A stretch of DNA of 64,000 bases, from contig NZ_JACHMI010000001.1 of assembly GCF_014207985.1 (NCBI RefSeq), positions 10,151,001-10,215,000 on the forward strand, written 5' to 3'. The notes under the pieces were generated by a model. That model had not been told where the DNA came from. It was given only the letters and a program-made list of their open reading frames with translations, and ran no database searches. This stretch comes from Nonomuraea rubra. GTDB lineage: Bacteria > Actinomycetota > Actinomycetes > Streptosporangiales > Streptosporangiaceae. The position numbers and the translations under genes are program-made. Shown in pieces: positions 31,884-41,282 of the stretch. Within the stretch, counting starts at the first letter, position 1. Each line of letters starts with the position of its first letter.

Positions 31884-32612
31884 TTGGGCATCTCAGTGCG
31901 GGAAGGGCCGATCGCCGAGGTGGTCGTGGACGTTCCGCCGGTGAACGCGCTGCCGGTGCGGGCCTGGCAGGAGCTGGCAGAGGCGGTACGGGCGGCCGGC
32001 GACGACCCCGCGACCAGGGTGGTCGTGCTGCGGGCCGAGGGACGCGGCTTCAACGCCGGGGTGGACATCAAGGAGATGCGCGAGACCGAGGGCTTCACCG
32101 CCCTCGTCGGGGCCAACCGGGCGTGTTACGCGGCCTTCGCCGCCGTGTACGAGTGCGCCGTCCCCGTGATCGCGGCCGTCCACGGCCACTGCCTGGGCGG
32201 CGGCATCGGGCTGGCGGGCAACGCCGACATCGTGGTGGCCGCCGAGGACGCCTACTTCGGGCTGCCCGAGGTGGACAGGGGCGCCCTGGGCGCGGCCACG
32301 CACCTGGCCCGGCTGGTGCCGCGGCACCTCGTGCGGGCGATGGTCTACACGTGCAGGAACGTCACCGCCGCCGAGCTGCACGCGTTCGGCTCGGTGCTGG
32401 AGGTGGTGCCGCGCGACAAGCTGCGGGACACCGCCATGCAGGTGGCCGAGCAGATCGCGGCCAAGGACCCGTACGTGATCCGCCGCGCCAAGGAGTCGCT
32501 CAACGGCATCGACCCGGTCGACGTCCACCGCAGCTACCGCTTCGAGCAGGGCTTCACCTTCGAGCTGAACCTCATGGGCATCGGCGACGAGCACCGGGAG
32601 CGCTTCAGGTGA
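31884..32612 (+). CDS. echA20: EchA20-like enoyl-CoA hydratase/hydrolase
   Basis: 242 residues, TTG start with AGGGAGGT upstream. Crotonase-fold marks: GRGFNAGVDIKEMRETEGF forms the CoA-binding oxyanion loop and VIAAVHGHCLGGGIGLAGNA the second. EchA20 in mycobacteria opens the remaining cyclohexane-derived ring of the HIP degradation intermediate by hydrolysis. The assignment follows from being first in an echA20-ipdA-ipdB-ipdC run joined by short overlaps, which is the mycobacterial order. The stop overlaps the ipdA GTG. Confidence 0.88.
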   Translation: MGISVREGPIAEVVVDVPPVNALPVRAWQELAEAVRAAGDDPATRVVVLRAEGRGFNAGVDIKEMRETEGFTALVGANRACYAAFAAVYECAVPVIAAVHGHCLGGGIGLAGNADIVVAAEDAYFGLPEVDRGALGAATHLARLVPRHLVRAMVYTCRNVTAAELHAFGSVLEVVPRDKLRDTAMQVAEQIAAKDPYVIRRAKESLNGIDPVDVHRSYRFEQGFTFELNLMGIGDEHRERFR

Positions 32613-33400
32613 CGGGCCTTCAGAGAACGAGCAAGGTGATGACGGCCGGGCAGGTGGCCGCCACGGTGGAGAGCGGGATGACGGTCGGGATCGGCGGCTG
32701 GGGCTCGCGCCGCAAGCCGATGGCCCTGGTCGAGGCCCTCGTCCAGGCCCCGGCCCGGGACCTCACGATCGTCTCGTACGGCGGCCCCGACGTCGGTGTG
32801 CTCTGCGCGGCCGGGAAGGTGCGCAGGGTCGTGGCCCCGTTCGTCACGCTCGACTCCATCCCCCTGGAGCCGGGGTTCAGGCGGGCCAGGCAGGCGGGGG
32901 AGATCGAGTTCACCGAGTACGACGAGGGCATGTTCATGTTCGGGCTGCTGGCCGCGGCGCACCGGCTGCCGTTCCTGCCGACGCGGGCGGGGCTGGGCTC
33001 GGACGTGCTGCGGGTCAACCCCGAGCTGCGGACGGTCCGCTCGCCCTACGGCGACGGGGAGGAGCTGGTGGCGGTGCCCGCGCTGACCATGGACGTGGCC
33101 CTGGTGCACCTCAACCGGGCCGACGCCCGGGGCAACGCCCAGTACCTGGGTCCGGATCCGTACTTCGACGACCTGTACGCGAAGGCGGCCGGGCGCTGCT
33201 ACGTCTCGTGCGAGCGGCTGGTGGACACGGCGGAGCTGCTCAAGGAGGGGCCGGTGCAGTCGTTGCTGATCAGCCGGTCGATGGTGGCGGGCGTGGTGGA
33301 GGCGCCGGGCGGCGCCGGCTTCACCTCGTGCGAGCCGGACTACGGGCGCGACGAGGCGGCGCAGCGACAGTACGTGGAGGGCTTCCGTGAGCAGGGCTGA
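32609..33400 (+). CDS. ipdA: IpdA, CoA-transferase-fold alpha subunit of the ring-cleaving COCHEA-CoA hydrolase
   Basis: 263 residues from GTG 32609 (GGGAG upstream, GTGA overlap with echA20). The CoA-transferase alpha fold shows VESGMTVGIGGWGSRRKPMA, LTIVSYGGPDVGVL, and EFTEYDEGMFMFGLLAAAHR with the conserved acidic residue region. IpdAB resembles CoA transferases but hydrolyses the last carbocycle of steroid degradation in a retro-Claisen type reaction. The beta subunit follows with a 14-base overlap. Confidence 0.9.
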   Translation: MTGLQRTSKVMTAGQVAATVESGMTVGIGGWGSRRKPMALVEALVQAPARDLTIVSYGGPDVGVLCAAGKVRRVVAPFVTLDSIPLEPGFRRARQAGEIEFTEYDEGMFMFGLLAAAHRLPFLPTRAGLGSDVLRVNPELRTVRSPYGDGEELVAVPALTMDVALVHLNRADARGNAQYLGPDPYFDDLYAKAAGRCYVSCERLVDTAELLKEGPVQSLLISRSMVAGVVEAPGGAGFTSCEPDYGRDEAAQRQYVEGFREQG

Positions 33401-34109
33401 CGTCTGTGTGGTGGCGTGCGCGGAGGCGTTCAGGGGCGACGGGGAGATCCTGGCGGCGGGGATCGGCGGGGCGATCACGGTGCTGGCGGCGCGGCTGGCG
33501 CGCCTGACGTTCGAGCCCGAGCTGCTCACGCACGACGGGGTCTGCCTGCTCACCGGCGACGTGCCGGCGCTCGGCCAGGCGCCCGAGGTGGTGGAGGGGT
33601 GGCTGCCGTTCCGCGACCACCTGTGGCTGGTGCTGAACGGGCGCCGGCACGTCATGCTCGGCGCGAGCCAGATCGACCGGTACGGCAACACGAACATCTC
33701 CTGCATCGGCGACTGGGCCCGGCCCAGGGCACAGCTGCTGGGGGTGCGCGGGGCGCCCGGGAACACCCGGTGCGATCCGACGAGCTACTGGATCCCCCGG
33801 CATTCGACGCGCACGTTCGTCCCCCAGGTGGACATGGTGAGCGGGCTCGGCACCAACCGGGGCGCGTTCGAGCTGCGGCGGGTGGTGACGGATCTGGCCG
33901 TGCTGGACTTCGGGACGGCTGACGGGTCGATGCGGCTGGTGTCCGTGCATCCCGGGGTGAGCGTGGACGACGTGGTGGCGGCCACGGGCTTCGAGCTGAC
34001 CGGCCTTCCCGGAAATGTCACCCGGACACGGGAGCCGACCGGCGAGGAGCTGCGGGTCCTGGACCGCCTCGACCCCGACCGCCTGCGCGACCGCGAGGTG
34101 GCGGCGTGA
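33387..34109 (+). CDS. ipdB: IpdB, beta subunit of the ring-cleaving COCHEA-CoA hydrolase
   Basis: 240 residues, GTG start inside ipdA. It is a CoA-transferase beta-like subunit: GGAITVLAARLARLTFEPEL, VMLGASQIDRYGNTNIS, and a late STRTFVPQVDMVSGLG. The canonical SENG-type glutamate of true CoA transferases is not seen, as expected for IpdB. It forms a heterotetramer with IpdA in characterised systems. The stop overlaps the ipdC start. Confidence 0.9.
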   Translation: MSRADVCVVACAEAFRGDGEILAAGIGGAITVLAARLARLTFEPELLTHDGVCLLTGDVPALGQAPEVVEGWLPFRDHLWLVLNGRRHVMLGASQIDRYGNTNISCIGDWARPRAQLLGVRGAPGNTRCDPTSYWIPRHSTRTFVPQVDMVSGLGTNRGAFELRRVVTDLAVLDFGTADGSMRLVSVHPGVSVDDVVAATGFELTGLPGNVTRTREPTGEELRVLDRLDPDRLRDREVAA

Positions 34110-35140
34110 GAACCGCCCTGACCTCGCTCGTCGGCTGCCGGTACCCCATCGTGCAGACCGGCATGGGCTACGTCGCGGGCGCCCGGCTGGCGGCGGCCAC
34201 CTCGCAGGCGGGCGGGCTGGGCGTGATCGGCGCGGCCACCATGTCCGTGGCCGAGATGCGGGCGGCGATTCGGCGGGTGAAGGAGCGCACGGACGCCCCG
34301 TTCGGCGTGAACCTGCGGGCCGACCCCGACGACGCCGCCGAGCGGGTGGAGGTGCTGGTCGCCGAGGGCGTCCGGGTGGCGTCGTTCGCGATGGCGCCGC
34401 GCCGGGAGCTGATCGCCCGGCTCAAGGACTCCGGGGTCGTGGTGATCCCGTCGGTGGGGGCGCGGCGGCACGCGGAGAAGGTGGCCGGGTGGGGCGCGGA
34501 CGCGGTGATCGTGCAGGGCGGCGAGGGCGGCGGGCACACCGGTCCCGTCGCGACCACGCTGCTGCTGCCGCAGGTGGTGGACGCGGTGGGCATCCCGGTG
34601 GTCGCGGCGGGCGGTTTCTTCGACGGCCGGGGGCTGGTGGCGGCGCTGGCGTACGGGGCCTGCGGGATCGCCATGGGCACCCGCTTCCTGCTGACCAGCG
34701 ACTCCCCGGTGCCGGACGAGGTGAAGAAGTTCTACCTGGCGGCCCGCGAGACGGTGGTGACCAGGAACGTGGACGGCGTGCCGCACCGGGTGCTGAGCAC
34801 GCCGTTCGTGGCCTCGCTGGAACGCGCGCGGCTGGTCAGGGCGGTGGTGAACGGGGCCCGTTTCAAGCGCCTGTCGGGACTGTCGTGGCGCTCGATGCTC
34901 CGCGAGGGGCGGCGGATGCGGCGCGGGCGGGAGCTGACCTGGGCCCAGGTGCTGCAGGCGGCGAACACGCCGGTGCTGCTGCGGGCGGCCATGGTGGAGG
35001 GGCGGGTGGACCTGGGTGTGATGGCCTCGGGCCAGGTGGTGGGCGTGCTCGGCGACCTGCCGTCCTGCCAGGAGCTGATCGAGCGCGTCATGGCGGAGGC
35101 CGAGGCGGCCCTGGCCCGCCTGCCCGTCACAGGACGGTGA
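34106..35140 (+). CDS. ipdC: IpdC, FMN-dependent nitronate-monooxygenase-like reductase
   Basis: 344 residues, GTG start in a GTGA overlap. The TIM-barrel flavoprotein has PIVQTGMGYVAGARLAAATS, FGVNLRADPD, DAVIVQGGEGGGHTG for FMN phosphate and PVVAAGGFFDGRGLVAALAY then GIAMGTRFL. IpdC is required for HIP breakdown in mycobacteria, where it is thought to act just before ring opening. The gene ends 14 bases inside the convergent pentapeptide gene. Confidence 0.9.
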   Translation: MRTALTSLVGCRYPIVQTGMGYVAGARLAAATSQAGGLGVIGAATMSVAEMRAAIRRVKERTDAPFGVNLRADPDDAAERVEVLVAEGVRVASFAMAPRRELIARLKDSGVVVIPSVGARRHAEKVAGWGADAVIVQGGEGGGHTGPVATTLLLPQVVDAVGIPVVAAGGFFDGRGLVAALAYGACGIAMGTRFLLTSDSPVPDEVKKFYLAARETVVTRNVDGVPHRVLSTPFVASLERARLVRAVVNGARFKRLSGLSWRSMLREGRRMRRGRELTWAQVLQAANTPVLLRAAMVEGRVDLGVMASGQVVGVLGDLPSCQELIERVMAEAEAALARLPVTGR

Positions 35141-35798
35141 TGCCGCGGGCGGCGAGGATGGCGTTGGCCTGGGCCTGGTTGATGACCGCGCCCGCGAACG
35201 CGCGCAGCTTGTCGTCGTCGGGCTCGCCCAGGTCGGCCCCGCGCAGGTCGGCCTTGGCGAACTTCGTGTTCAGCAGCCGGGTGCCGCGCAGCCGGCAGTC
35301 GCTCAGCGTGGCCTCGGTGAAGTCGCAGCCCGACAGGTCCGCGTCGTCGAAGCGCACGCCCTCGACGTGCTCCCTGCGTAGCGAGCAGCCGCCGAGGTTG
35401 GCCAGCGTCAGGTTGGAGCGGCTCAGCTTGAAGCCGGTGCCGCGCGACCCGGTGAGCGAGGCGCCGATCATGCGGCAGCCGGTGAAGGAGACGTCCGTCA
35501 GCAGCGCGCCCGCGAACTGCGCCGACGACAGGTCCACGTCCGTGAAGGTCGCGTCGATGAGGTCGGCGTCGTTGAACCTCATGCGCATCCCGCCGCCGCC
35601 CGTGAACACCGCCCCGTCGAGGTCGGCCTTGCGGAAGTCGGTCTGCTCCAGCACGCACGACTCGAAGCGCGCGCCCGCCAGCGAGGCGCCCCACAGGTCG
35701 GTCTCCGTGAGGTCGCACTCGCGGAACACGTGGGTCTCCCCCGGCGGGAGCCGGTCGCCCAGCGCTTTGCGGGACAGGTCCTCGCCGTCGAAGTTCAC
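35127..35798 (-). CDS. Pentapeptide-repeat protein
   Basis: 223 residues. Repeats of the A(D/N)LxG(A/C) type run through most of the chain: FRECDLTETDLWGASLAGAR, FRKADLDGAVF, FDDADLSGCDFTEATLSDC, and TKFAKADLRGADLG. They would fold as a right-handed quadrilateral beta-helix. A non-repeat C-terminal helix (AFAGAVINQAQANAIL) may dimerise, as in Qnr/MfpA gyrase-protecting proteins. Whether it protects gyrase cannot be told. It overlaps ipdC tail to tail. Confidence 0.85.
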   Translation of the reverse strand: MNFDGEDLSRKALGDRLPPGETHVFRECDLTETDLWGASLAGARFESCVLEQTDFRKADLDGAVFTGGGGMRMRFNDADLIDATFTDVDLSSAQFAGALLTDVSFTGCRMIGASLTGSRGTGFKLSRSNLTLANLGGCSLRREHVEGVRFDDADLSGCDFTEATLSDCRLRGTRLLNTKFAKADLRGADLGEPDDDKLRAFAGAVINQAQANAILAARGITVL

Positions 35799-35801
35799 GG
35801 G

Positions 35802-37280
35802 CTAGAGCCTACCGGTCAGCGCCTCCGCCGCCGCCTGGCCGCAGACGCCGGCCGACCCGTACGTGGCGAGGTGCACGGCGCCCAGGTCCGAGCGGGCGGG
35901 CAGGCCCATCTCCACCACCACGGCGTCCGTGCGGGCGCTGAGCAGGTGCCGCAGGGCCTCGGACTGCCAGGCGTAGCGGTGCACGTCCCTGACCACCACG
36001 ACGAGCGGCCGCCCGGCGGCAGCGCCGAGCAGGCGCTCCAGCTCCGGTCCCGTGGCCTCGCCGGCGGCCAGGCGGGTGACCTCGGTGCCGGGGAGCAGGC
36101 GGCGGAGCGGCTCGCCGACGCCCCACGGGGTGTTCTTGTCGATCGCCAGATTCATCACCGGGACCAGCTCCACCACGTACGGCGCCCCCTCGATGGGCAG
36201 GACGGGCGCCGTGGAGCGGCGGGTGACGCGGATCGCCCGGCGGGCCGCGGCCAGGCCGATCCGGCCGTCGGCGGGTGCCGGGCTGCCCGAGGAGGTGGCC
36301 CATGAGGCCAGCTCGCGGACCCTTCGAGCGGCGTCGGCCAGGCGCTCCTCGGGCAGCAGTCCTCCGGCCACCGCCGCCGCGATCGCGTCGCGGATCCCGG
36401 CGGCGGTGGCCTCGTCGGCACGCTCGCCGCCGACGCAGATCGCGTCCGCGCCGGCGGCGATGGCGCGGGCGGAGGCGCCCCCGATGCCGTACGCCCCCGA
36501 CACCGCGGCCATCTCGATGCCGTCAGTGATGATCAGCCCGTCGAACCCGAGCTCCTCCCGCAGCAGCCCGGTCAGCACCTTGGGGCTGAGCGTGGCGGGC
36601 CGCTCGGCGTCGTACGACGGCACGAGGAGGTGCCCGGTCATGATGACCTTGACCCCCTCGGCGATCGCCTCGCGGAAAGGGTGCAGCGCGTCCTCGATCC
36701 CGCTCTCGGCGACGACGGGCACGCCGTGGTGGGAGTCGACGGCGGTGTCGCCGTGCCCGGGGAAGTGCTTGGCGCAGGCGGCCACCCCGGCCGACTGGAG
36801 CCCGCGCACGAACGCCCTGGTGTGCCGGGCGACCAGCAGGGGGTCGGCGCCGAACGCGCGCAGACCGATGACCGGGTTGTCCGGGTTGGAGTTCACGTCG
36901 GCGGAGGGCGCGAAGTCGATCGTGATACCGGCCCTCGCCAGGTCGCCCCCGAGGTCCCTGGCCAGCGACTCGGTGAGCGCCACGTCGTCCACGACGCCCA
37001 GCGCGTACGCGCCGGGGCGGCTGCTGCCGGTCGCCGCCTCCAGCCTGGTGACCTCGCCCGACTCCTCGTCGGTCCCGACCAGCACCGACGGGTTCTCGGC
37101 GCGCAGTGCCGCGGTGAGCTCGGCCACCTGGCCCGGGCTCGCGATGTTGCGCGAGAACAGCGCGACGCCGGCCAGCCCGTCGCCGAGCCGGCGGCGCAGC
37201 CAGTCGGGAGGCGTGTGGCCGGGGAAGCCGGGGAAGAGCACGGCGTCGGCAAGGCGAAGCAGGTCACCGCTGATGGGCAT
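35802..37280 (-). CDS. nagZ: Beta-N-acetylhexosaminidase, glycoside hydrolase family 3
   Basis: 492 residues. GH3 marks: DEESGEVTRLEAATG near 95, IDFAPSADVNSNPDNPVIGL, the KHFPGHGDTAVDSHHGVP loop with the His-Asp general acid/base typical of NagZ, and LIITDGIEMAAV with the nucleophilic Asp near 250. A C-terminal extension of about 150 residues resembles the GH3 C-domain. No signal peptide is seen, so it probably recycles cell-wall GlcNAc-anhydromuramyl or chito-oligosaccharides inside the cell. It is upstream of the pentapeptide gene with three bases between them. Confidence 0.87.
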   Translation of the reverse strand: MPISGDLLRLADAVLFPGFPGHTPPDWLRRRLGDGLAGVALFSRNIASPGQVAELTAALRAENPSVLVGTDEESGEVTRLEAATGSSRPGAYALGVVDDVALTESLARDLGGDLARAGITIDFAPSADVNSNPDNPVIGLRAFGADPLLVARHTRAFVRGLQSAGVAACAKHFPGHGDTAVDSHHGVPVVAESGIEDALHPFREAIAEGVKVIMTGHLLVPSYDAERPATLSPKVLTGLLREELGFDGLIITDGIEMAAVSGAYGIGGASARAIAAGADAICVGGERADEATAAGIRDAIAAAVAGGLLPEERLADAARRVRELASWATSSGSPAPADGRIGLAAARRAIRVTRRSTAPVLPIEGAPYVVELVPVMNLAIDKNTPWGVGEPLRRLLPGTEVTRLAAGEATGPELERLLGAAAGRPLVVVVRDVHRYAWQSEALRHLLSARTDAVVVEMGLPARSDLGAVHLATYGSAGVCGQAAAEALTGRL

Positions 37281-37306
37281 GACCCGAAATCTAATAGGAA
37301 AGTTTC

Positions 37307-38671
37307 CTATTTGCTAGAGGCATTTTCTGATGTCAGCCCGCTCCCCTTCGTGACGAACTCCCCCACCGTACGCACCGGAGCCCCCTTGCGGTCCACGAAG
37401 TCCACGGCGCGGAACGCCACCCGCAGCTCCTCGGGCCCGGCCGTGCACGACAGGTAACCCCGCCGGTCGTCGAAGAACCTCAGGTGCGGGTTGGCCGCCA
37501 GCACGGCGGGCCCGTCGGTCTCCGGGGGGAGGCTGCTGATCGCGCTGCTCACGAACTCGACCCCGACCGTGGCCGAGCCAGGATCCAGGAAGTCGGCCTT
37601 CAGCTCGCCCGCCCAGGCGTTGTGCACGTCCCCGCTGAACACGGCCAGCCCGGGGGCGTTCACCCCCAGGATGCGCCCGCGCTGCGCCGGGTGGCCGTCC
37701 CAGGAGTCGGGGCGCAGGTTCGGGGCGGGCCCGGGCACGAAACGGCGGGCGAAGAACAGCGGCTGCACCAGCACCCGCCACCTGACCGGGCTGGTCACCA
37801 GGCGCGAGAGCAGCCACTGCTCCTGCGCGGCGCCGAGCATGGTGCCGGCGTCGCGGTACTGCCGCACGTCCAGCACCATGAAGTCGGCCACCGTCCCGTA
37901 CGTGCGCCTGCGGTACATCTGCAGGTTCCCGTCCTGGGGCCGCACCCTGATCGGCTGGTTCTCGTAGTACGCCTGGTACGCAGCTCCCCTGCGGCGCAGG
38001 AATGCCGCCGACCCGTCACCCCGGCCCCGGTAGTTGTCGAGCACCTCGTGGTCGTCCCAGGTCGGCACCCAGGGCGCGGCGGCGTGCGCGGCCTGCAGGT
38101 CGGGGTCGGTCTTGTAGCGGGCGTAGCGCTGGCGGTACTCGTGCAGCCGGCTCGTCTCGCCCGGCAGCGCCCCGAGCGCCCGCACGACGCGGGCCGACTG
38201 GCGCGACTCGTAGATGTAGTCGCCCACGTGGAGGACGACGTCGGGCCGCTCGTCGGCGAGATGCCGGTAGGCGGTGTAGAAGCCGTGCTCGAACCGCTGG
38301 CAGTTGGCCACCGCGAACCGCACGGGCCGCACCGACTCCGGATCGTCGGCCGTCCTGGTGCGCCCCACCGCGCTCTGCTGGCTGCCCGTCTTGAACCGGT
38401 AGAAGTAGTCGGTGCCCGCCTTGAGCCCGGCGACCCTGACGTGCACGCTGTGCGCCCAGACCGGCAGCGCCTGGGCGGTGCCCTGGCGCAGGCCCTTCGT
38501 GAAGCGCTCGTCCTCGGCGAGCTGCCAGCTCACCTCCACTGCCCTGGGCGCCATGCCGCCGGGCCGCCGGGGGTCGGTGCCGAGGGGGTCGGTGGCTAAT
38601 CGGGTCCAGAGCACCACGCCGTCGGGCAGCGGCTCGCCGGAGGCGACGCCGAGGGTGAACGGGTTCGCCAT
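37307..38671 (-). CDS. PhoD-like phosphodiesterase/alkaline phosphatase without signal peptide
   Basis: 454 residues. PhoD family marks: PFTLGVASGEPLPDGVVLWT at the very N terminus, YFYRFKTGS, VLHVGDYIYE near 148, VPTWDDHEVLDNYRG near 205, and LAVFSGDVHNAWAGEL with the metal-binding His late. PhoD proteins hydrolyse phosphoesters using Ca/Fe and are normally exported by Tat. Here the chain starts where the mature enzyme normally begins; no twin-arginine signal is encoded in frame upstream. It follows fadA6 by four bases and would share its KstR2-controlled transcript. Confidence 0.85.
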   Translation of the reverse strand: MANPFTLGVASGEPLPDGVVLWTRLATDPLGTDPRRPGGMAPRAVEVSWQLAEDERFTKGLRQGTAQALPVWAHSVHVRVAGLKAGTDYFYRFKTGSQQSAVGRTRTADDPESVRPVRFAVANCQRFEHGFYTAYRHLADERPDVVLHVGDYIYESRQSARVVRALGALPGETSRLHEYRQRYARYKTDPDLQAAHAAAPWVPTWDDHEVLDNYRGRGDGSAAFLRRRGAAYQAYYENQPIRVRPQDGNLQMYRRRTYGTVADFMVLDVRQYRDAGTMLGAAQEQWLLSRLVTSPVRWRVLVQPLFFARRFVPGPAPNLRPDSWDGHPAQRGRILGVNAPGLAVFSGDVHNAWAGELKADFLDPGSATVGVEFVSSAISSLPPETDGPAVLAANPHLRFFDDRRGYLSCTAGPEELRVAFRAVDFVDRKGAPVRTVGEFVTKGSGLTSENASSK

Positions 38672-38675
38672 GTCT

Positions 38676-39839
<1,164 letters not shown>

Positions 39840-39845
39840 CCACGC

Positions 39846-39851
39846 ATCGTA
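39846..39851 (-). promoter_or_regulatory. -10 element of the leaderless fadA6 promoter
   Basis: Minus-strand TACGAT, then six bases, then ATG 39839. It touches the operator at 39851-39864, so repressor would occlude the -10/-35 spacer. Confidence 0.6.
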
Positions 39852-39864
39852 GCAAGCGCTTGGT
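39851..39864. promoter_or_regulatory. KstR2-type operator at fadA6
   Basis: AGCAAGCGCTTGGT, identical to the site at 22110-22123, with all fixed positions of AnCAAGnnCTTGnT. It lies between fadA6 and the regulator gene. Confidence 0.8.
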
Positions 39865-39902
39865 CTACACGGGAATGCCGTATGAGCAGGGGCAGTTAGG
39901 CG

Positions 39903-39916
39903 AACAAGCGATTGTC
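39903..39916. promoter_or_regulatory. Second, imperfect KstR2-type site at kstR2
   Basis: AACAAGCGATTGTC differs from the consensus in the right half but keeps ACAA/TTGT symmetry. It overlaps the -35 region of the regulator gene and would serve autoregulation. Confidence 0.55.
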
Positions 39917-39924
39917 TGAGGGCC

Positions 39925-39930
39925 CATAAT
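39925..39930 (+). promoter_or_regulatory. -10 element of the leaderless kstR2 promoter
   Basis: CATAAT followed by six bases and GTG 39937. No ribosome site precedes the GTG. Confidence 0.6.
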
Positions 39931-39936
39931 GGGTAC

Positions 39937-40605
39937 GTGACCACGCGAAAGAACTCCGGCACGACCACCACCCCGGCGAAGCGCCAGCGCACGACCTCGT
40001 CGGGGTCGGCGTCCGAGCGCCGTGACCACCTCGTCAAGCTCGCCGCGGAGCTCTTCGCGCGCAAGGGCTTCCAAGCCACGACAGTACGCGAGATCGCCGA
40101 CGAGGCCGGCATCCTCTCCGGAAGTCTCTACCACCACTTCGACTCCAAGGAGACGATCGTCGACGAGGTGCTGTCCACCTTCCTCGACGACCTGATCGCC
40201 CGCTACCGCGCCGCCGTCGACACCAGCGCCGACGCCCGCACGGTGCTGTCGGAGATGGTCCGCATCGGCTTCGGCACGCTGGAGCCGCACCGCGCCGCGA
40301 TCACGGTGATGCAGAACGACTGGAACTACCTGCGCCAGTTCGAGCGCTTCAACTACCTCGTCAAGGCCGAGGACGAGGTCGAGCAGATCTGGGTCACGCA
40401 GATCAAGGCCGGCCAGGCCGCCGGGCTGTTCAGGTCCGACGTCGACCCGAAGCTCACCTACCGGATGATCCGCGACACGATCTGGGTGGCGGTGCGCTGG
40501 TTCCGCCCCGGCGGCAGGCTCAACACCACGGGTCTGGCCGAGCACTACATCACGGTGCTCTTCGACGGGCTCGCGACGGGCGAGCGCACCACCCAAAAGG
40601 GATGA
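39937..40605 (+). CDS. kstR2: KstR2-like TetR-family repressor of HIP catabolism
   Basis: 222 residues. The TetR helix-turn-helix is RRDHLVKLAAELFARKGFQA, TTVREIADEAGILSGSLYHH, FDSKETIVDEV. The ligand domain has FNYLVKAEDEVEQIW and IRDTIWVAVRWFRPGG, which I associate with KstR2. In mycobacteria it is released by HIP-CoA. The gene is divergent from fadA6; both promoters look leaderless and carry sites of KstR2 type. The stop overlaps the next start (ATGA). Confidence 0.88.
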   Translation: MTTRKNSGTTTTPAKRQRTTSSGSASERRDHLVKLAAELFARKGFQATTVREIADEAGILSGSLYHHFDSKETIVDEVLSTFLDDLIARYRAAVDTSADARTVLSEMVRIGFGTLEPHRAAITVMQNDWNYLRQFERFNYLVKAEDEVEQIWVTQIKAGQAAGLFRSDVDPKLTYRMIRDTIWVAVRWFRPGGRLNTTGLAEHYITVLFDGLATGERTTQKG

Positions 40606-41282
40606 GCCTCGGCAAGGCGGTGCGGCTGGCACTGCAGGAGGCGGCCGAGCCGGGCAAGGCCGAGGCCATGCGGGCCTACATGAAGTCGGCCATGCCGTTC
40701 CTCGGCGTGCAGGCCGTGCCCAGGCGCGCGGCGCTGCGCCGCGTCTTCGCCGGGCACCGGCTGGAGAGCGCGCCCGAGTGGCGGCGGGCGGTGCTGACGC
40801 TGTGGCGGGAGGCCGAGTTCCGCGAGGAGCGCTACGCCGCCATCGAGCTGTCCGGCTACCACCTGTACCGCGAGTTCCAGACCCTCTACACGGTGCCGAT
40901 GTACGAGGAGATGATCGTCTCGGGCGCCTGGTGGGACCTGGTGGACGAGCTCGCCACGCACCGCGTCGGCGGGCTGCTGGCCGCCTACCCCGACTCGATG
41001 CGCCCGCTCATGCTGGAGTGGGCGCACGACGGCGACCTGTGGAAGCGGCGCACCGCGATCCTGTGCCAGAACCGGTTCAAGTCGCGTACGGACACCGCGC
41101 TGCTGTACGCGTGCATCGAGCCGAGCCTGTCCGACAACGACTTCTTCGCCCGCAAGGCGATCGGCTGGGCGTTACGCGAATACGCCAAGACCAACCCCGG
41201 CGAGGTCGTCCGCTACGTCAAGGCCAAGGGCATCTCGGGGCTCAGCCGCCGCGAGGCACTGAAGAACCTGCCCCTCACCTAG
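40602..41282 (+). CDS. AlkD-like DNA alkylation repair protein
   Basis: 226 residues of alpha-helical HEAT-like repeats. Family segments are MKSAMPFLGVQAVPRRAALR, ERYAAIELSGYHLYREFQ, SGAWWDLVDELATHRVG, and ARKAIGWALREYAKTNPGEV. AlkD proteins excise bulky alkylated purines from DNA. It is coupled to kstR2 by an ATGA overlap, an unexpected partner for a steroid regulator, and converges on a LysR gene with an 8-base overlap. Catalytic residues were not matched one by one. Confidence 0.8.
   Translation: MSLGKAVRLALQEAAEPGKAEAMRAYMKSAMPFLGVQAVPRRAALRRVFAGHRLESAPEWRRAVLTLWREAEFREERYAAIELSGYHLYREFQTLYTVPMYEEMIVSGAWWDLVDELATHRVGGLLAAYPDSMRPLMLEWAHDGDLWKRRTAILCQNRFKSRTDTALLYACIEPSLSDNDFFARKAIGWALREYAKTNPGEVVRYVKAKGISGLSRREALKNLPLT

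Noticed and set aside
30974..33400. 808-codon plus-strand frame
   Set aside because: Only the last 263 codons are IpdA; the rest is antisense to the SDR and out of frame with EchA20.
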